From Betaproteobacteria bacterium (GTDB lineage Bacteria > Pseudomonadota > Gammaproteobacteria > Burkholderiales > Burkholderiaceae_C): a stretch of DNA of 52,159 nucleotides. The DNA is taken from positions 1-52,159 of the forward strand of contig RFYV01000016.1 of NCBI GenBank assembly GCA_009921265.1, written 5' to 3'. The notes under the pieces were generated by a model, which saw nothing but the letters and a program-made list of their open reading frames with translations, was not told the origin of the DNA and did no database searches. Made by a program: the position numbers and the translations under genes. Below are positions 43,717 to 51,597 of this stretch, in pieces (within the stretch, counting starts at the first letter, position 1; each line of letters begins with the position of its first letter).

Positions 43717-44877
43717 ATGTTGCGCAGCACCGATCGATTTTTAACGACTCACACAGGCAGTTTGCCCAGACCTGATGACTTGATCAAAAGTATGTTTGCC
43801 AAGGAAGAGGGCGTGCCTGTTGATCCAGAGGCACTCAATCAGCGCATTACAACAGCGGTTGAAGAAGTGGTGATCAAGCAAGCAAAAGCGGGTGTTGATT
43901 TGGTGAATGATGGTGAAATGAGTAAGCCCAGTTATGCGACCTATGTGAAAGACCGGTTGGCGGGTTTTGGTGGAACAGGCAATACATTTGTGTATCAAGA
44001 TTTGGCAGAGTTTCCGGTGCTAGAGAGAAAAGTATTTGGCGATCCTGGCCGATCACGAAGAAAAACACCTGCATGCAATGGCCCCATCTCTGTGAGTAAT
44101 CCGCAAGCAGTTGCCATTGATACACAAAATTTAAAAGATGCGTTTGTGAAACACAAATCAAAGCAAGCGGCGCAAGAAATGTTTATGAGTGCAGCGTCGC
44201 CTGGCGTGGTTTCACTTTTTTTTCGCAATGACCATTACAAATCACAAGAAGATTATTTGCACGCGATTGCGCACACCATGAGACATGAGTACGAATCGGT
44301 TGCCAAGGCGGGTATTATTTTACAAATTGATTGTCCCGATTTAGCCATGGGGCGGCATATTCAATACGCCGATTTATCGATTGCAGAATTTAGAAAGCGC
44401 GCACAAATGCATGTGGAAGCTTTGAACTATGCGGTTGAAAATATTCCTGCTGAGCAACTGCGCATGCATGTGTGTTGGGGTAACTATGAAGGACCGCATC
44501 ATTGCGATGTGGATATGTCTGAAATCATTGATATTGTTTTTAAAGCCAAGCCACACGCGATTTCATTTGAAGCGGCTAATCCTCGTCACGCACATGAATG
44601 GACTTTGTTTGAAAAAGTTAAGTTGCCCGATGGCAAAGTATTGATTCCTGGTGTGTTGGAATCAAAAACTAATTTTATTGAACACCCCGAATTGATTGCT
44701 CAACGCATTGCGCGTTATGCCAATTTAGTAGGGCGTGAAAATGTAATTGCAGGTAGCGACTGCGGTTATGGCACTTGGGTGGGTCAGGCCGCAGTTGATC
44801 CCGATGTGGTTTGGGCAAAATTTGCCGCAATGGTTGAGGGCGCAAAAATTGCCAGCAAACAATTTTGGAAAAATTAA
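43717..44877 (+). CDS. MetE C-terminal-like zinc protein (cobalamin-independent methyltransferase family)
   Basis: From ATG 43717 (AAAGGA six bases upstream) the product has 386 residues. It resembles the C-terminal zinc barrel of cobalamin-independent methionine synthase. Likely zinc ligands are His and Cys in MHVCWGN and Cys in AGSDCGYGT. It starts with TTHTGSLPRP, the family phosphate/folate-side motif. Stand-alone members include epoxyalkane:coenzyme M transferase-like and uncharacterised methyl- or thiol-transfer enzymes; true methionine synthase is unlikely without the N-terminal half. The open frame reaches 43537 but that extension has no ribosome-binding site. Confidence 0.88.
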   Translation: MLRSTDRFLTTHTGSLPRPDDLIKSMFAKEEGVPVDPEALNQRITTAVEEVVIKQAKAGVDLVNDGEMSKPSYATYVKDRLAGFGGTGNTFVYQDLAEFPVLERKVFGDPGRSRRKTPACNGPISVSNPQAVAIDTQNLKDAFVKHKSKQAAQEMFMSAASPGVVSLFFRNDHYKSQEDYLHAIAHTMRHEYESVAKAGIILQIDCPDLAMGRHIQYADLSIAEFRKRAQMHVEALNYAVENIPAEQLRMHVCWGNYEGPHHCDVDMSEIIDIVFKAKPHAISFEAANPRHAHEWTLFEKVKLPDGKVLIPGVLESKTNFIEHPELIAQRIARYANLVGRENVIAGSDCGYGTWVGQAAVDPDVVWAKFAAMVEGAKIASKQFWKN

Positions 44878-45458
44878 TACGGTGCGTAGGTATTTACTAA
44901 GTTGATCGAGTCAGCGTAGTTTCCAAAAGGTTTCAGATCGAATGATTCGCTGATGGGGGCGCGCAACTCAATCAATCCCAAATAATCGATTCCCGTTTCA
45001 GTGACGTTTGTTAATACACGCATTTGTTTTGTTTCGGCAAGACTTTCAAAGTTGCTGCGCATTCCTGCAATGATGGTGGGTGCTGCTTTTGAATCTAAAT
45101 TTTTAAAACGAATGACCATCACGCGTGCGCAAATCCCCGTGATTTTGTTGCCAGGATAAATTTGTTCACCCGCTGTTCGATCCACTTTGACGCGACCTGT
45201 GACGCGCTTGGTCCATGGGCTGGATTGATCGAACGAAACCTTCAGGTATTCGGGTGATGAAAGCACTTCGGGTGCAGCCATGTCATAAATGGCCAAAAAT
45301 TTGGGAAAACCCGAAGTACAAACAAAACGAATGCCCGTTTCGAATCCACGAACAGCTACACGCTCTGGAATATGCTCGTTGTCATACCATGCGGTGAACT
45401 CGTCTTCCATGCCAGCAGGTGGCTGCATCATGACTAATAAAAAACCTTTGTTGCTCAT
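44874..45458 (-). CDS. EthD-like ferredoxin-fold protein of unknown function
   Basis: This 194-residue cytoplasmic protein has an N-terminal segment GFLLVMMQPPAGMEDEFTAWYDNEHIPERV. That Trp-Tyr-Asp-x-Glu-His-Ile-Pro pattern is typical of dimeric alpha/beta-barrel (EthD/DUF4286-like) proteins, some of which act on small organic acids or aromatic intermediates. The second half repeats a beta-alpha-beta pattern (ARVMVIRFKNL), suggesting a two-domain barrel. Its stop overlaps that of the MetE-like gene, and it diverges from the Bug gene at 45616. The function is not known. Confidence 0.8.
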   Translation of the reverse strand: MSNKGFLLVMMQPPAGMEDEFTAWYDNEHIPERVAVRGFETGIRFVCTSGFPKFLAIYDMAAPEVLSSPEYLKVSFDQSSPWTKRVTGRVKVDRTAGEQIYPGNKITGICARVMVIRFKNLDSKAAPTIIAGMRSNFESLAETKQMRVLTNVTETGIDYLGLIELRAPISESFDLKPFGNYADSINLVNTYAPY

Positions 45459-45524
45459 GTTGATTCTCTCGGTTGTGGTGACTTGTTTCTCAGACCGTTC
45501 TGTTATAGGATGACTTGGTTTGAT

Positions 45525-45548
45525 TTTTTGTCACGCATGCGACAAAAA
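45525..45548. promoter_or_regulatory. 24-bp inverted repeat in a divergent promoter region
   Basis: TTTTTGTC (45525-45532) and GACAAAAA (45541-45548) are perfect 8-bp arms around ACGCATGC, itself containing the palindrome GCATGC. The site is about 67 bases before the Bug receptor start and as far from the divergent EthD-like gene. As no transcript needs to end here, an operator is more likely than a terminator. Confidence 0.5.
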
Positions 45549-45615
45549 CCCAAAAGTAAAACCTAATTGGTGTCATGCTTCGCATTAATGGTGAATAATT
45601 AAAGGCGACATTTTG

Positions 45616-46587
45616 ATGATTAATCGACGCAAATTTTCGACGCTTATGAGTCTTTCAACAATAGGCCTCACATCGGCTCAAGCGGCTGAATGGCCAGAAA
45701 GACCGGTCACCATTGTGGTTCCATTTGCGCCTGGTGGTGCTACCGACGTTGCTGCCAGAATTTTGGCGCAAGAGTTGACCCAAAAATTTGGCCAACCTTT
45801 TTTAGTCGATAACAAAGCCGGTGCAGCTGGCAATATTGGTTTAGAGGCCGTGATACGTTCTCCTGCCAATGGATACACGCTTGCATTTGCAACTATGGGC
45901 TCGCTGACAACCAATCCCCATATTTATGGCAATGCCAAATTCAATGTAGAGCGTGATCTGCGTCCAATTTCGCAGACATTCAAAGTTGATCATGTGTTAG
46001 TTGTAAATCCCAAGGTGCCCGCAAAAGATGTCGCACAGTTAATTGCTTATGCAAAAGCCAATCCAGACAAATTAACCTATGGTTCTGCAGGAACGGGTTC
46101 CTCGGTTCAAATGTTTGCCATTCTTTTGGAGATGCGAACAGGCATCAAAATGCGTCACATTCCTTACAAAGGTTCTGCTCCAGCCTTGGCGGATTTGTTG
46201 TCGGGCAATATCGATATTTTGATGGATTCGGTACCTACATCATTGAGTCAAATTCAAGCAGGCAAGGTGCGCGCATTAGCCATCACCAGTGGCGTGCGAA
46301 ATAAGCGAGTGCCCGACGTTCCAACCATGCAAGAGGCGGGTATTGCTGACTATGACACGGCGGCTTGGGGCTCGTTGATGGCCCCTACAGGAACGCCCGA
46401 CGCGTTGATTGCCCGTTTAAGTGAGGCCGTTCAAGAGGCCTATAAAAAACCTAGTGTCATTGAAAAGTTTCTTGCACAAGGCATGGACCCCGTTGCTTCA
46501 ACACCCACCCAACTGTCATCTTTGATTCAGCGTGACACAGAACTTTGGGGTAAAGTGGTCAGCGCAGGTAAGGTAAAAATTGATTAA
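45616..46587 (+). CDS. Bug/TctC-family periplasmic solute receptor with Tat-like leader
   Basis: This receptor has 323 residues from ATG 45616 (a TTG three bases earlier is also possible). The leader MINRRKFSTLMSLST has a twin-arginine RRKF pair and a mild hydrophobic core, unlike the Sec-type leaders of most other receptors here. Cleavage is likely after AQA before AEWPERP. The motif is VTIVVPFAPGGATDVAARI, with PYKGSAPALADLLSG later. It begins a three-gene operon with another receptor and a CoA-transferase. Confidence 0.92.
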   Translation: MINRRKFSTLMSLSTIGLTSAQAAEWPERPVTIVVPFAPGGATDVAARILAQELTQKFGQPFLVDNKAGAAGNIGLEAVIRSPANGYTLAFATMGSLTTNPHIYGNAKFNVERDLRPISQTFKVDHVLVVNPKVPAKDVAQLIAYAKANPDKLTYGSAGTGSSVQMFAILLEMRTGIKMRHIPYKGSAPALADLLSGNIDILMDSVPTSLSQIQAGKVRALAITSGVRNKRVPDVPTMQEAGIADYDTAAWGSLMAPTGTPDALIARLSEAVQEAYKKPSVIEKFLAQGMDPVASTPTQLSSLIQRDTELWGKVVSAGKVKID

Positions 46588-46604
46588 GCTCAAGGAGACA
46601 AAAA

Positions 46605-47597
46605 ATGAATTTGAATTCTTTATTCAAATCAGTATTGACTTTATGCGTTTGTTTTTTTGTTACGGTGCATGCGAGTTTTGCGCAAGATGCTTATCCCACC
46701 AAAAAACCGATCACACTTATCACACCCTATCCAGCGGGTGGTGCCAGTGATGTACTGACGCGAATTCTTGGTGCATCACTGAGTAAAACATTAGGCCAAG
46801 TTGTTACCGTTCAAAATCAAACGGGTGCGGGTGGCACGATTGGTTCTCGATTTGTTGCCAATGCACCTGCTGATGGATATACATTGCTGTTGCAGCATTT
46901 TAGCATGGCCACAGGTCCTTATCTTTACAAAGACCTTCAATTCGATCCCTTAAAAAGTTTCGAACACGTGGGTCTTTTTGCTGAGACTGCTTTTATTCTT
47001 GTGAGTGGAAAACAGTTTGCTCCCAACAATATGAAAGAGTTGGTTGAACACATCAAGTTAAACAAAGAAAAAGTGACGTTTGCCACAGGTGGAATTGGTA
47101 GTGGTGGACATTTGTTTGGAATTATTTTGGAACAATCTCTCGGTACCAAAATCACGCCTGTTCATTACCGTGGCGCAGCGCCCGCGATGGTCGATGTGTT
47201 GGCAGGACGCGTTGATTTGCTGTGTGACAGCCCAGGACCTGTTAAGCCCCATTTGGTAACGGGTGCGCTCAAACCATTTGCCCTTACAGGGCCTAATCGA
47301 CTCGCTGGTGTGCCCAATATACCAACAGTCGCAGAGACTCAATACAAAGAGTTAACTATGAGCTTGTGGTACGGTTTGTATGCTCCCAAAGGTACGCCGA
47401 AAGCGATTGTTGATCGAATCTCTGAAGCGCTTCAAGTCGCAATGAAGGATCGATCCATCGACACGCAATTAGACAAAATAGACACTGCGTTACTTTCACC
47501 TGATCAAGGGACACCCAATGCACTCTACAAAAGACTTTCTAACGAAATGGATATGTGGGGACCTGTGATTAAAAAAGCAGGCGTGATTCCTGAGTAA
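46605..47597 (+). CDS. Bug/TctC-family periplasmic solute receptor
   Basis: The 330-residue product has a Sec signal peptide (VLTLCVCFFVTVHASFA before QDAYPTKK). The motif is ITLITPYPAGGASDVLTRI, a more divergent loop with Thr before Pro. HYRGAAPAMVDVLAG replaces the usual PYKG segment. AAGGAG precedes the start. It sits 17 bases after the previous receptor and 12 bases before the formyl-CoA-transferase-like gene. Confidence 0.92.
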   Translation: MNLNSLFKSVLTLCVCFFVTVHASFAQDAYPTKKPITLITPYPAGGASDVLTRILGASLSKTLGQVVTVQNQTGAGGTIGSRFVANAPADGYTLLLQHFSMATGPYLYKDLQFDPLKSFEHVGLFAETAFILVSGKQFAPNNMKELVEHIKLNKEKVTFATGGIGSGGHLFGIILEQSLGTKITPVHYRGAAPAMVDVLAGRVDLLCDSPGPVKPHLVTGALKPFALTGPNRLAGVPNIPTVAETQYKELTMSLWYGLYAPKGTPKAIVDRISEALQVAMKDRSIDTQLDKIDTALLSPDQGTPNALYKRLSNEMDMWGPVIKKAGVIPE

Positions 47598-47609
47598 AAA
47601 TTTAATTCA

Positions 47610-48857
47610 ATGGATGAAAAAATGAATCAAGATTCAACTTCGAAACAATCCGATACAGCACTGGCTGGTGTTCGTGTTGTTGACCTCACTCAATTTGAAG
47701 CGGGTACTTCATGCACCGAAACACTGGCCTGGATGGGTGCAGAAGTTATTAAGGTTGAGCCGCCCGTTAGAGGAGAGCAGGGGCGCAACGCGCACGACGG
47801 CCCTGGTGTGGATTCCACTTACTTTATGTTGCTCAATGCCAATAAACGCAGCGTGACGTGCAATCTCAAAAGCGAAGAGGGTCGTCGCTTAATGGTGGGC
47901 ATGATTGAAAAAGCCGATGTGTTTATAGAAAACTTTGCGCCAGGTGTGATTGAAAGACTGGGTTTTAGTTATGAGCAGGTCATGGCCATTAATCCGCGAA
48001 TTATTTATGCGCAAATCAAAGGATTTGCACCTGATGGCCCGTTTGCAAATTATCTTTCTTTCGATCCGATTGCTCAGGCTGCAGGCGGTGGTTTGTCAAT
48101 TACGGGCGAGCCCGATGGTCGTCCATTAAAACCAGGTTTAAATGTGGGAGACAGTGGTGCAGGTTTGCATTGCGCCATTGGTATATTGGGCGCACTGTTT
48201 CAACGCTACAAAAGCAACAAAGGTCAGCGAATTGAAATTTCAATGCAAGATGCAGTGATTAATTTTGGTCGTATTGCGTATGCGGCTCAAGCCTTGTTTA
48301 ATCAACCCGCGCCGCGCACAGGCAATCAAAGTATTATTGCGGGTACATCACCCAGCGAAGTGTATCCATGCAAGGGTGGTGGTCCCAATGATTATTGTTA
48401 TGTCTATACAACGAGAGCAGGCAATCATCAGTGGGAGAGTTGTTTAAAAATTATTGGTCGATCTGACTTGTTAGAAGATGAAAGATTTTCAACACCTCGC
48501 AAACGACAAGATAACTATAAGCTTGTTGATGAAATACTCTCAGCTTGGACAATCAATTACAACAAGCGCGAAGTGATGAGGATTTTGGGGGATGCGGGTG
48601 TTCCTGCCAGTGCTGTGTTCGATACGATGGAACTCTCAAGCGATCCCGATTTGCGCAAGCGCGGCACTTTTGTCTCTGTGACGCATCCCGTTAAAGGCGA
48701 GTTTGTGATGCCCGGCTTTATGGTTAAGATGAGCGGCTCAAACGTGCCGATCAAACACGCACCCTTATTGGGTGCAGACAACCAAGCCATCTATGGTGAC
48801 TTGCTGGGTTTGAGCGAGAAAGAACTCAACGAGTTGAAAGAAAAAAAAGTGATTTGA
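47610..48857 (+). CDS. Family III CoA-transferase (formyl-CoA:oxalate CoA-transferase-like)
   Basis: This 415-residue CaiB/BaiF protein moves CoA between carboxylates through an aspartyl-CoA anhydride. The catalytic Asp is in NVGDSGAGLH (residue about 181). QFEAGTSCTETLAWMGAEVI, NANKRSVTCNL and the C-terminal KEKKVI parallel O. formigenes formyl-CoA transferase more than CaiB. The substrate pair is not certain. ATG 47622 is an alternative start. It is co-transcribed with two Bug receptors and converges, 23 bases apart, on an oxalyl-CoA-decarboxylase-like gene. Confidence 0.9.
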   Translation: MDEKMNQDSTSKQSDTALAGVRVVDLTQFEAGTSCTETLAWMGAEVIKVEPPVRGEQGRNAHDGPGVDSTYFMLLNANKRSVTCNLKSEEGRRLMVGMIEKADVFIENFAPGVIERLGFSYEQVMAINPRIIYAQIKGFAPDGPFANYLSFDPIAQAAGGGLSITGEPDGRPLKPGLNVGDSGAGLHCAIGILGALFQRYKSNKGQRIEISMQDAVINFGRIAYAAQALFNQPAPRTGNQSIIAGTSPSEVYPCKGGGPNDYCYVYTTRAGNHQWESCLKIIGRSDLLEDERFSTPRKRQDNYKLVDEILSAWTINYNKREVMRILGDAGVPASAVFDTMELSSDPDLRKRGTFVSVTHPVKGEFVMPGFMVKMSGSNVPIKHAPLLGADNQAIYGDLLGLSEKELNELKEKKVI

Positions 48858-48880
48858 TTTTTTCACATTTTGTATTTCTT

Positions 48881-50527
48881 TTAGGTTGAAAAATTAGTGA
48901 AGTTGGCTGTGCCTGCGCGTGCACGCCAATCGGTGACGACATTGACCAATGCAGTTTTGCCTGCTGCCACTGCTTGACTTGCGCGTTGCAATGCGCCACG
49001 AATATCTTCGGGCCGCTCAACATATTCACCATGGCATCCGAGCGACTCCGCCATCAAATCAAATCGCGTATATCCCAAATCGCGACCTGGTTTGACCTTA
49101 TCTGGATCTGCAGTCCAACCCCCATTCAAACTAATCACCACGAGTATGGGAAGTTGATGTCTTACGGCAGTATCAAGCTCCATGGCATTGAGTCCGAACG
49201 ATCCGTCTCCATGCAGCACCAATACTTTGTGATCTGGTTTTGCGGCCTTTGCACCCACACCAAATGGCAAGCCCACACCCATGGTGCCAAAGGGGCCTGA
49301 GTTGAGGCGATGTCCTGGTAAGAAGCTTGGAATGCTTTGTCTGCCGTAATTTAAAATTTCTTGACCATCGACTACCAAAATCGTATCGCGATCGATGAAG
49401 TCACGAATTTCTTTGCAAAGTCTGAGCGGATGAATCGGCATTTGATCGGTTGCCAATTGCGCTTCGTGTGCAGGCAAGCGTTTTTGTTCAATGGCTTTCA
49501 GTTTGTCGCGCCACTCTTGATATTGACTTGATGACAACTTGGATTTGAATGCGAAAGTCATTTGATCTAACACTACACCCGCATCACCTAATACACCTAA
49601 ATCAACTCTTTCGATGCCTTCAGTTTCATTGGGGTCGATATCGATTCGTATAAAAAAAGCTTTTTCTGAAAAACGTGGTGACTTGCCTTGTGCAAAAACA
49701 TAGTTGAGTCGGGTGCCAATGACCAATACGCAATCGGCTTCTTTGAATGCAGTTGATCTTGCATGTCCAAAAAAGTGTGGATCATCTTCTGCAATAACAC
49801 CGCGCCCTTGAGGCGTTGTATAAAAGGGGATGCCACTGGCGTTAACAAATTGCTGAAGTGCATGCGATGCTTTGGACCAAATCACGCCACTGCCCGATAA
49901 AATAATCGGTTGCTTGGCTTTGCTTAACGCTTGCATGATGTGTGCAAGCGTTTCGGTTGAAGCGGCTGGTTTGGAGATCACACGTTCCATGGCGGGCTTG
50001 GGCCAATGCACGTCTTCTTCTTCAACTTCTGCATAAAGAATATCGCCAGGTAGATCTAAAAAGACGGGACCTGGTTTTCCTGCAGTTGCATGGCGAAAAG
50101 CCATATCAATGTATTCTGGAATCCGTTCTGTGTGGTGAACGCGCTCGGCCCATTTGGTAACGGGTCGCATGATTGCCAATTGATCAATTTCTTGAAACGA
50201 TCCTGTGAGTACTGAATTGAGTGGACTCGATCCACCCAGAGCAACAACGGGCGCACAATCGATTAAAGCATTGGCCAATCCCGTTGTGAGATTGATGGTG
50301 CCAGGGCCAGACGCTGCCGCGCAAACGCCAGGCTTGGAGCGCACTCGCGAATAAGCTTGCGCCATCATGGCTGCCGCTTGTTCGTGTCTCACATCGATGG
50401 CGCGGATGTTGTTTGTGATGGCGGCATTGATCGAGTCATTCATGGGACCACCCATGATGAAAAATAATGTGTCAACGCCTTGTTGCGCTAGTGCACGACC
50501 GAGTAAGGTATATCCTCTGACTTTCAT
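48881..50527 (-). CDS. ThDP enzyme of the oxalyl-CoA decarboxylase/2-hydroxyacyl-CoA lyase type
   Basis: This 548-residue ThDP enzyme has Glu49 in DVRHEQAAAMMAQAYSR for ylide formation. The NTLTTGLANAL-like loop here reads TINLTTGLANALIDCAPVV. The Mg-ThDP motif is LHGDGSFGLNAMELDTA with LNGGW downstream. The N-terminal half resembles oxalyl-CoA decarboxylase and 2-hydroxyacyl-CoA lyase (GSFQEIDQLAIMRPVTKWAERV). With the convergent formyl-CoA-transferase-like gene it could act on oxalyl-CoA or another 2-hydroxyacyl-CoA. Acetolactate-synthase-like chemistry cannot be excluded. It is 71 bases upstream of the Gfo/Idh gene. Confidence 0.88.
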   Translation of the reverse strand: MKVRGYTLLGRALAQQGVDTLFFIMGGPMNDSINAAITNNIRAIDVRHEQAAAMMAQAYSRVRSKPGVCAAASGPGTINLTTGLANALIDCAPVVALGGSSPLNSVLTGSFQEIDQLAIMRPVTKWAERVHHTERIPEYIDMAFRHATAGKPGPVFLDLPGDILYAEVEEEDVHWPKPAMERVISKPAASTETLAHIMQALSKAKQPIILSGSGVIWSKASHALQQFVNASGIPFYTTPQGRGVIAEDDPHFFGHARSTAFKEADCVLVIGTRLNYVFAQGKSPRFSEKAFFIRIDIDPNETEGIERVDLGVLGDAGVVLDQMTFAFKSKLSSSQYQEWRDKLKAIEQKRLPAHEAQLATDQMPIHPLRLCKEIRDFIDRDTILVVDGQEILNYGRQSIPSFLPGHRLNSGPFGTMGVGLPFGVGAKAAKPDHKVLVLHGDGSFGLNAMELDTAVRHQLPILVVISLNGGWTADPDKVKPGRDLGYTRFDLMAESLGCHGEYVERPEDIRGALQRASQAVAAGKTALVNVVTDWRARAGTANFTNFST

Positions 50528-50598
50528 TTCGATGTTCCTGATGAATGAGTAATGTTGAAGAGACTATTGTGGCCGAAGAATACCATCTGCACATTCAC

Positions 50599-51597
50599 TT
50601 ACTTGACAGTGAGTGGTCGGCTTAATTGGTAGGCTTGGTCGATTAAGTGCATGCTATCTAACATGGCATCGAGCCCTGCAAGAGGCTCTTGGCCTTTGGA
50701 GAATCGATCCAGTGTTTCGTGCATGAAATCAACATAGTGCGGCACATTGGTGGTTGAAATCGCATGATTGACGCTATGGCCTTCGTAATCACGAATTTCT
50801 AAATTCATCGGGCCCCAAGCGGTGAGGTAGTGCTTAGATGTGCGAATGGAGTAGTGCATGTCAAAGTGGTTGGTTGGCGCAGGATAAAGATAACCCGTCT
50901 CGATCAACACACTTTTGTTATTGGACATGATGGTGACTGCCGAATAATCTTCAACTGGATATTTCCATGCGTCGTTGCTCATCAAAGTAGAGGAGACCTT
51001 GGCGTTGGGTCCCAAAATCATGCATGCCAAATCAAAAAAATGAACGCCTAAATTGATGGTACATCCGCCGCCCGATTGCAATGGATCAAGCATCCAACTG
51101 CAACCGTTTTGGAGATAGCGGCTCGCAGACCCTGCAATAAAACGAAACGTTGCGTACGTGGCTTCTTCTTGACTCAGTATTTGACTGAGTTGTTTGACAA
51201 AAGGGCCGTGTCGCATCACCAAGGGCACTGCTGCAAAAACAGATTTCTTTTTAGCGTTGGCCGCAATCGATGCCACTTCGATAGCGTTCATGCCGCAAGG
51301 TTTTTCAATTGCAAATGCAATGCCTTCATCAATTAAATATTGCGCGGTGCTGGCCATTTCGCAGTGACGTCCCAAGACCACGACAAAATCGGGCTTGAGA
51401 GAGTCACACATGGCGCGGTAATCAGTTTGCCCGACACAGCCGATGCGTTTTTTAAAACTATCGACGACGGATTGATCAGGATCGCTGATGCCACACACTT
51501 CAACATGAGCCATCTCAAGCAAAGGGTCGAGATAAAACCCCGTATGCCAGTGAGAGACGCCGATGAGGGCGACTCGATTTTTTTTTATTTGGGCCAA
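50599..51597 (-). CDS. Gfo/Idh/MocA-family oxidoreductase
   Basis: This 332-residue NAD(P)-dependent dehydrogenase family member has an N-terminal Rossmann domain and a C-terminal alpha/beta substrate domain. The conserved EKP (IAFAIEKPCGMN) and the later GGGCTINLGVHFFDLACMI (catalytic Asp/His region) are present. The dinucleotide motif reads ALIGVSHWHTGF instead of GxGxxG, so cofactor binding may be altered. Sugars, inositols or cyclic hydroxy-compounds are usual substrates. It overlaps the beta-propeller gene stop by 13 bases. Confidence 0.88.
   Translation of the reverse strand: MAQIKKNRVALIGVSHWHTGFYLDPLLEMAHVEVCGISDPDQSVVDSFKKRIGCVGQTDYRAMCDSLKPDFVVVLGRHCEMASTAQYLIDEGIAFAIEKPCGMNAIEVASIAANAKKKSVFAAVPLVMRHGPFVKQLSQILSQEEATYATFRFIAGSASRYLQNGCSWMLDPLQSGGGCTINLGVHFFDLACMILGPNAKVSSTLMSNDAWKYPVEDYSAVTIMSNNKSVLIETGYLYPAPTNHFDMHYSIRTSKHYLTAWGPMNLEIRDYEGHSVNHAISTTNVPHYVDFMHETLDRFSKGQEPLAGLDAMLDSMHLIDQAYQLSRPLTVK

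Noticed and set aside
48837-48866. A/T-rich inverted repeat after the CoA-transferase as terminator
   Set aside because: The arms are only A and T runs with no GC stem; likely composition noise.
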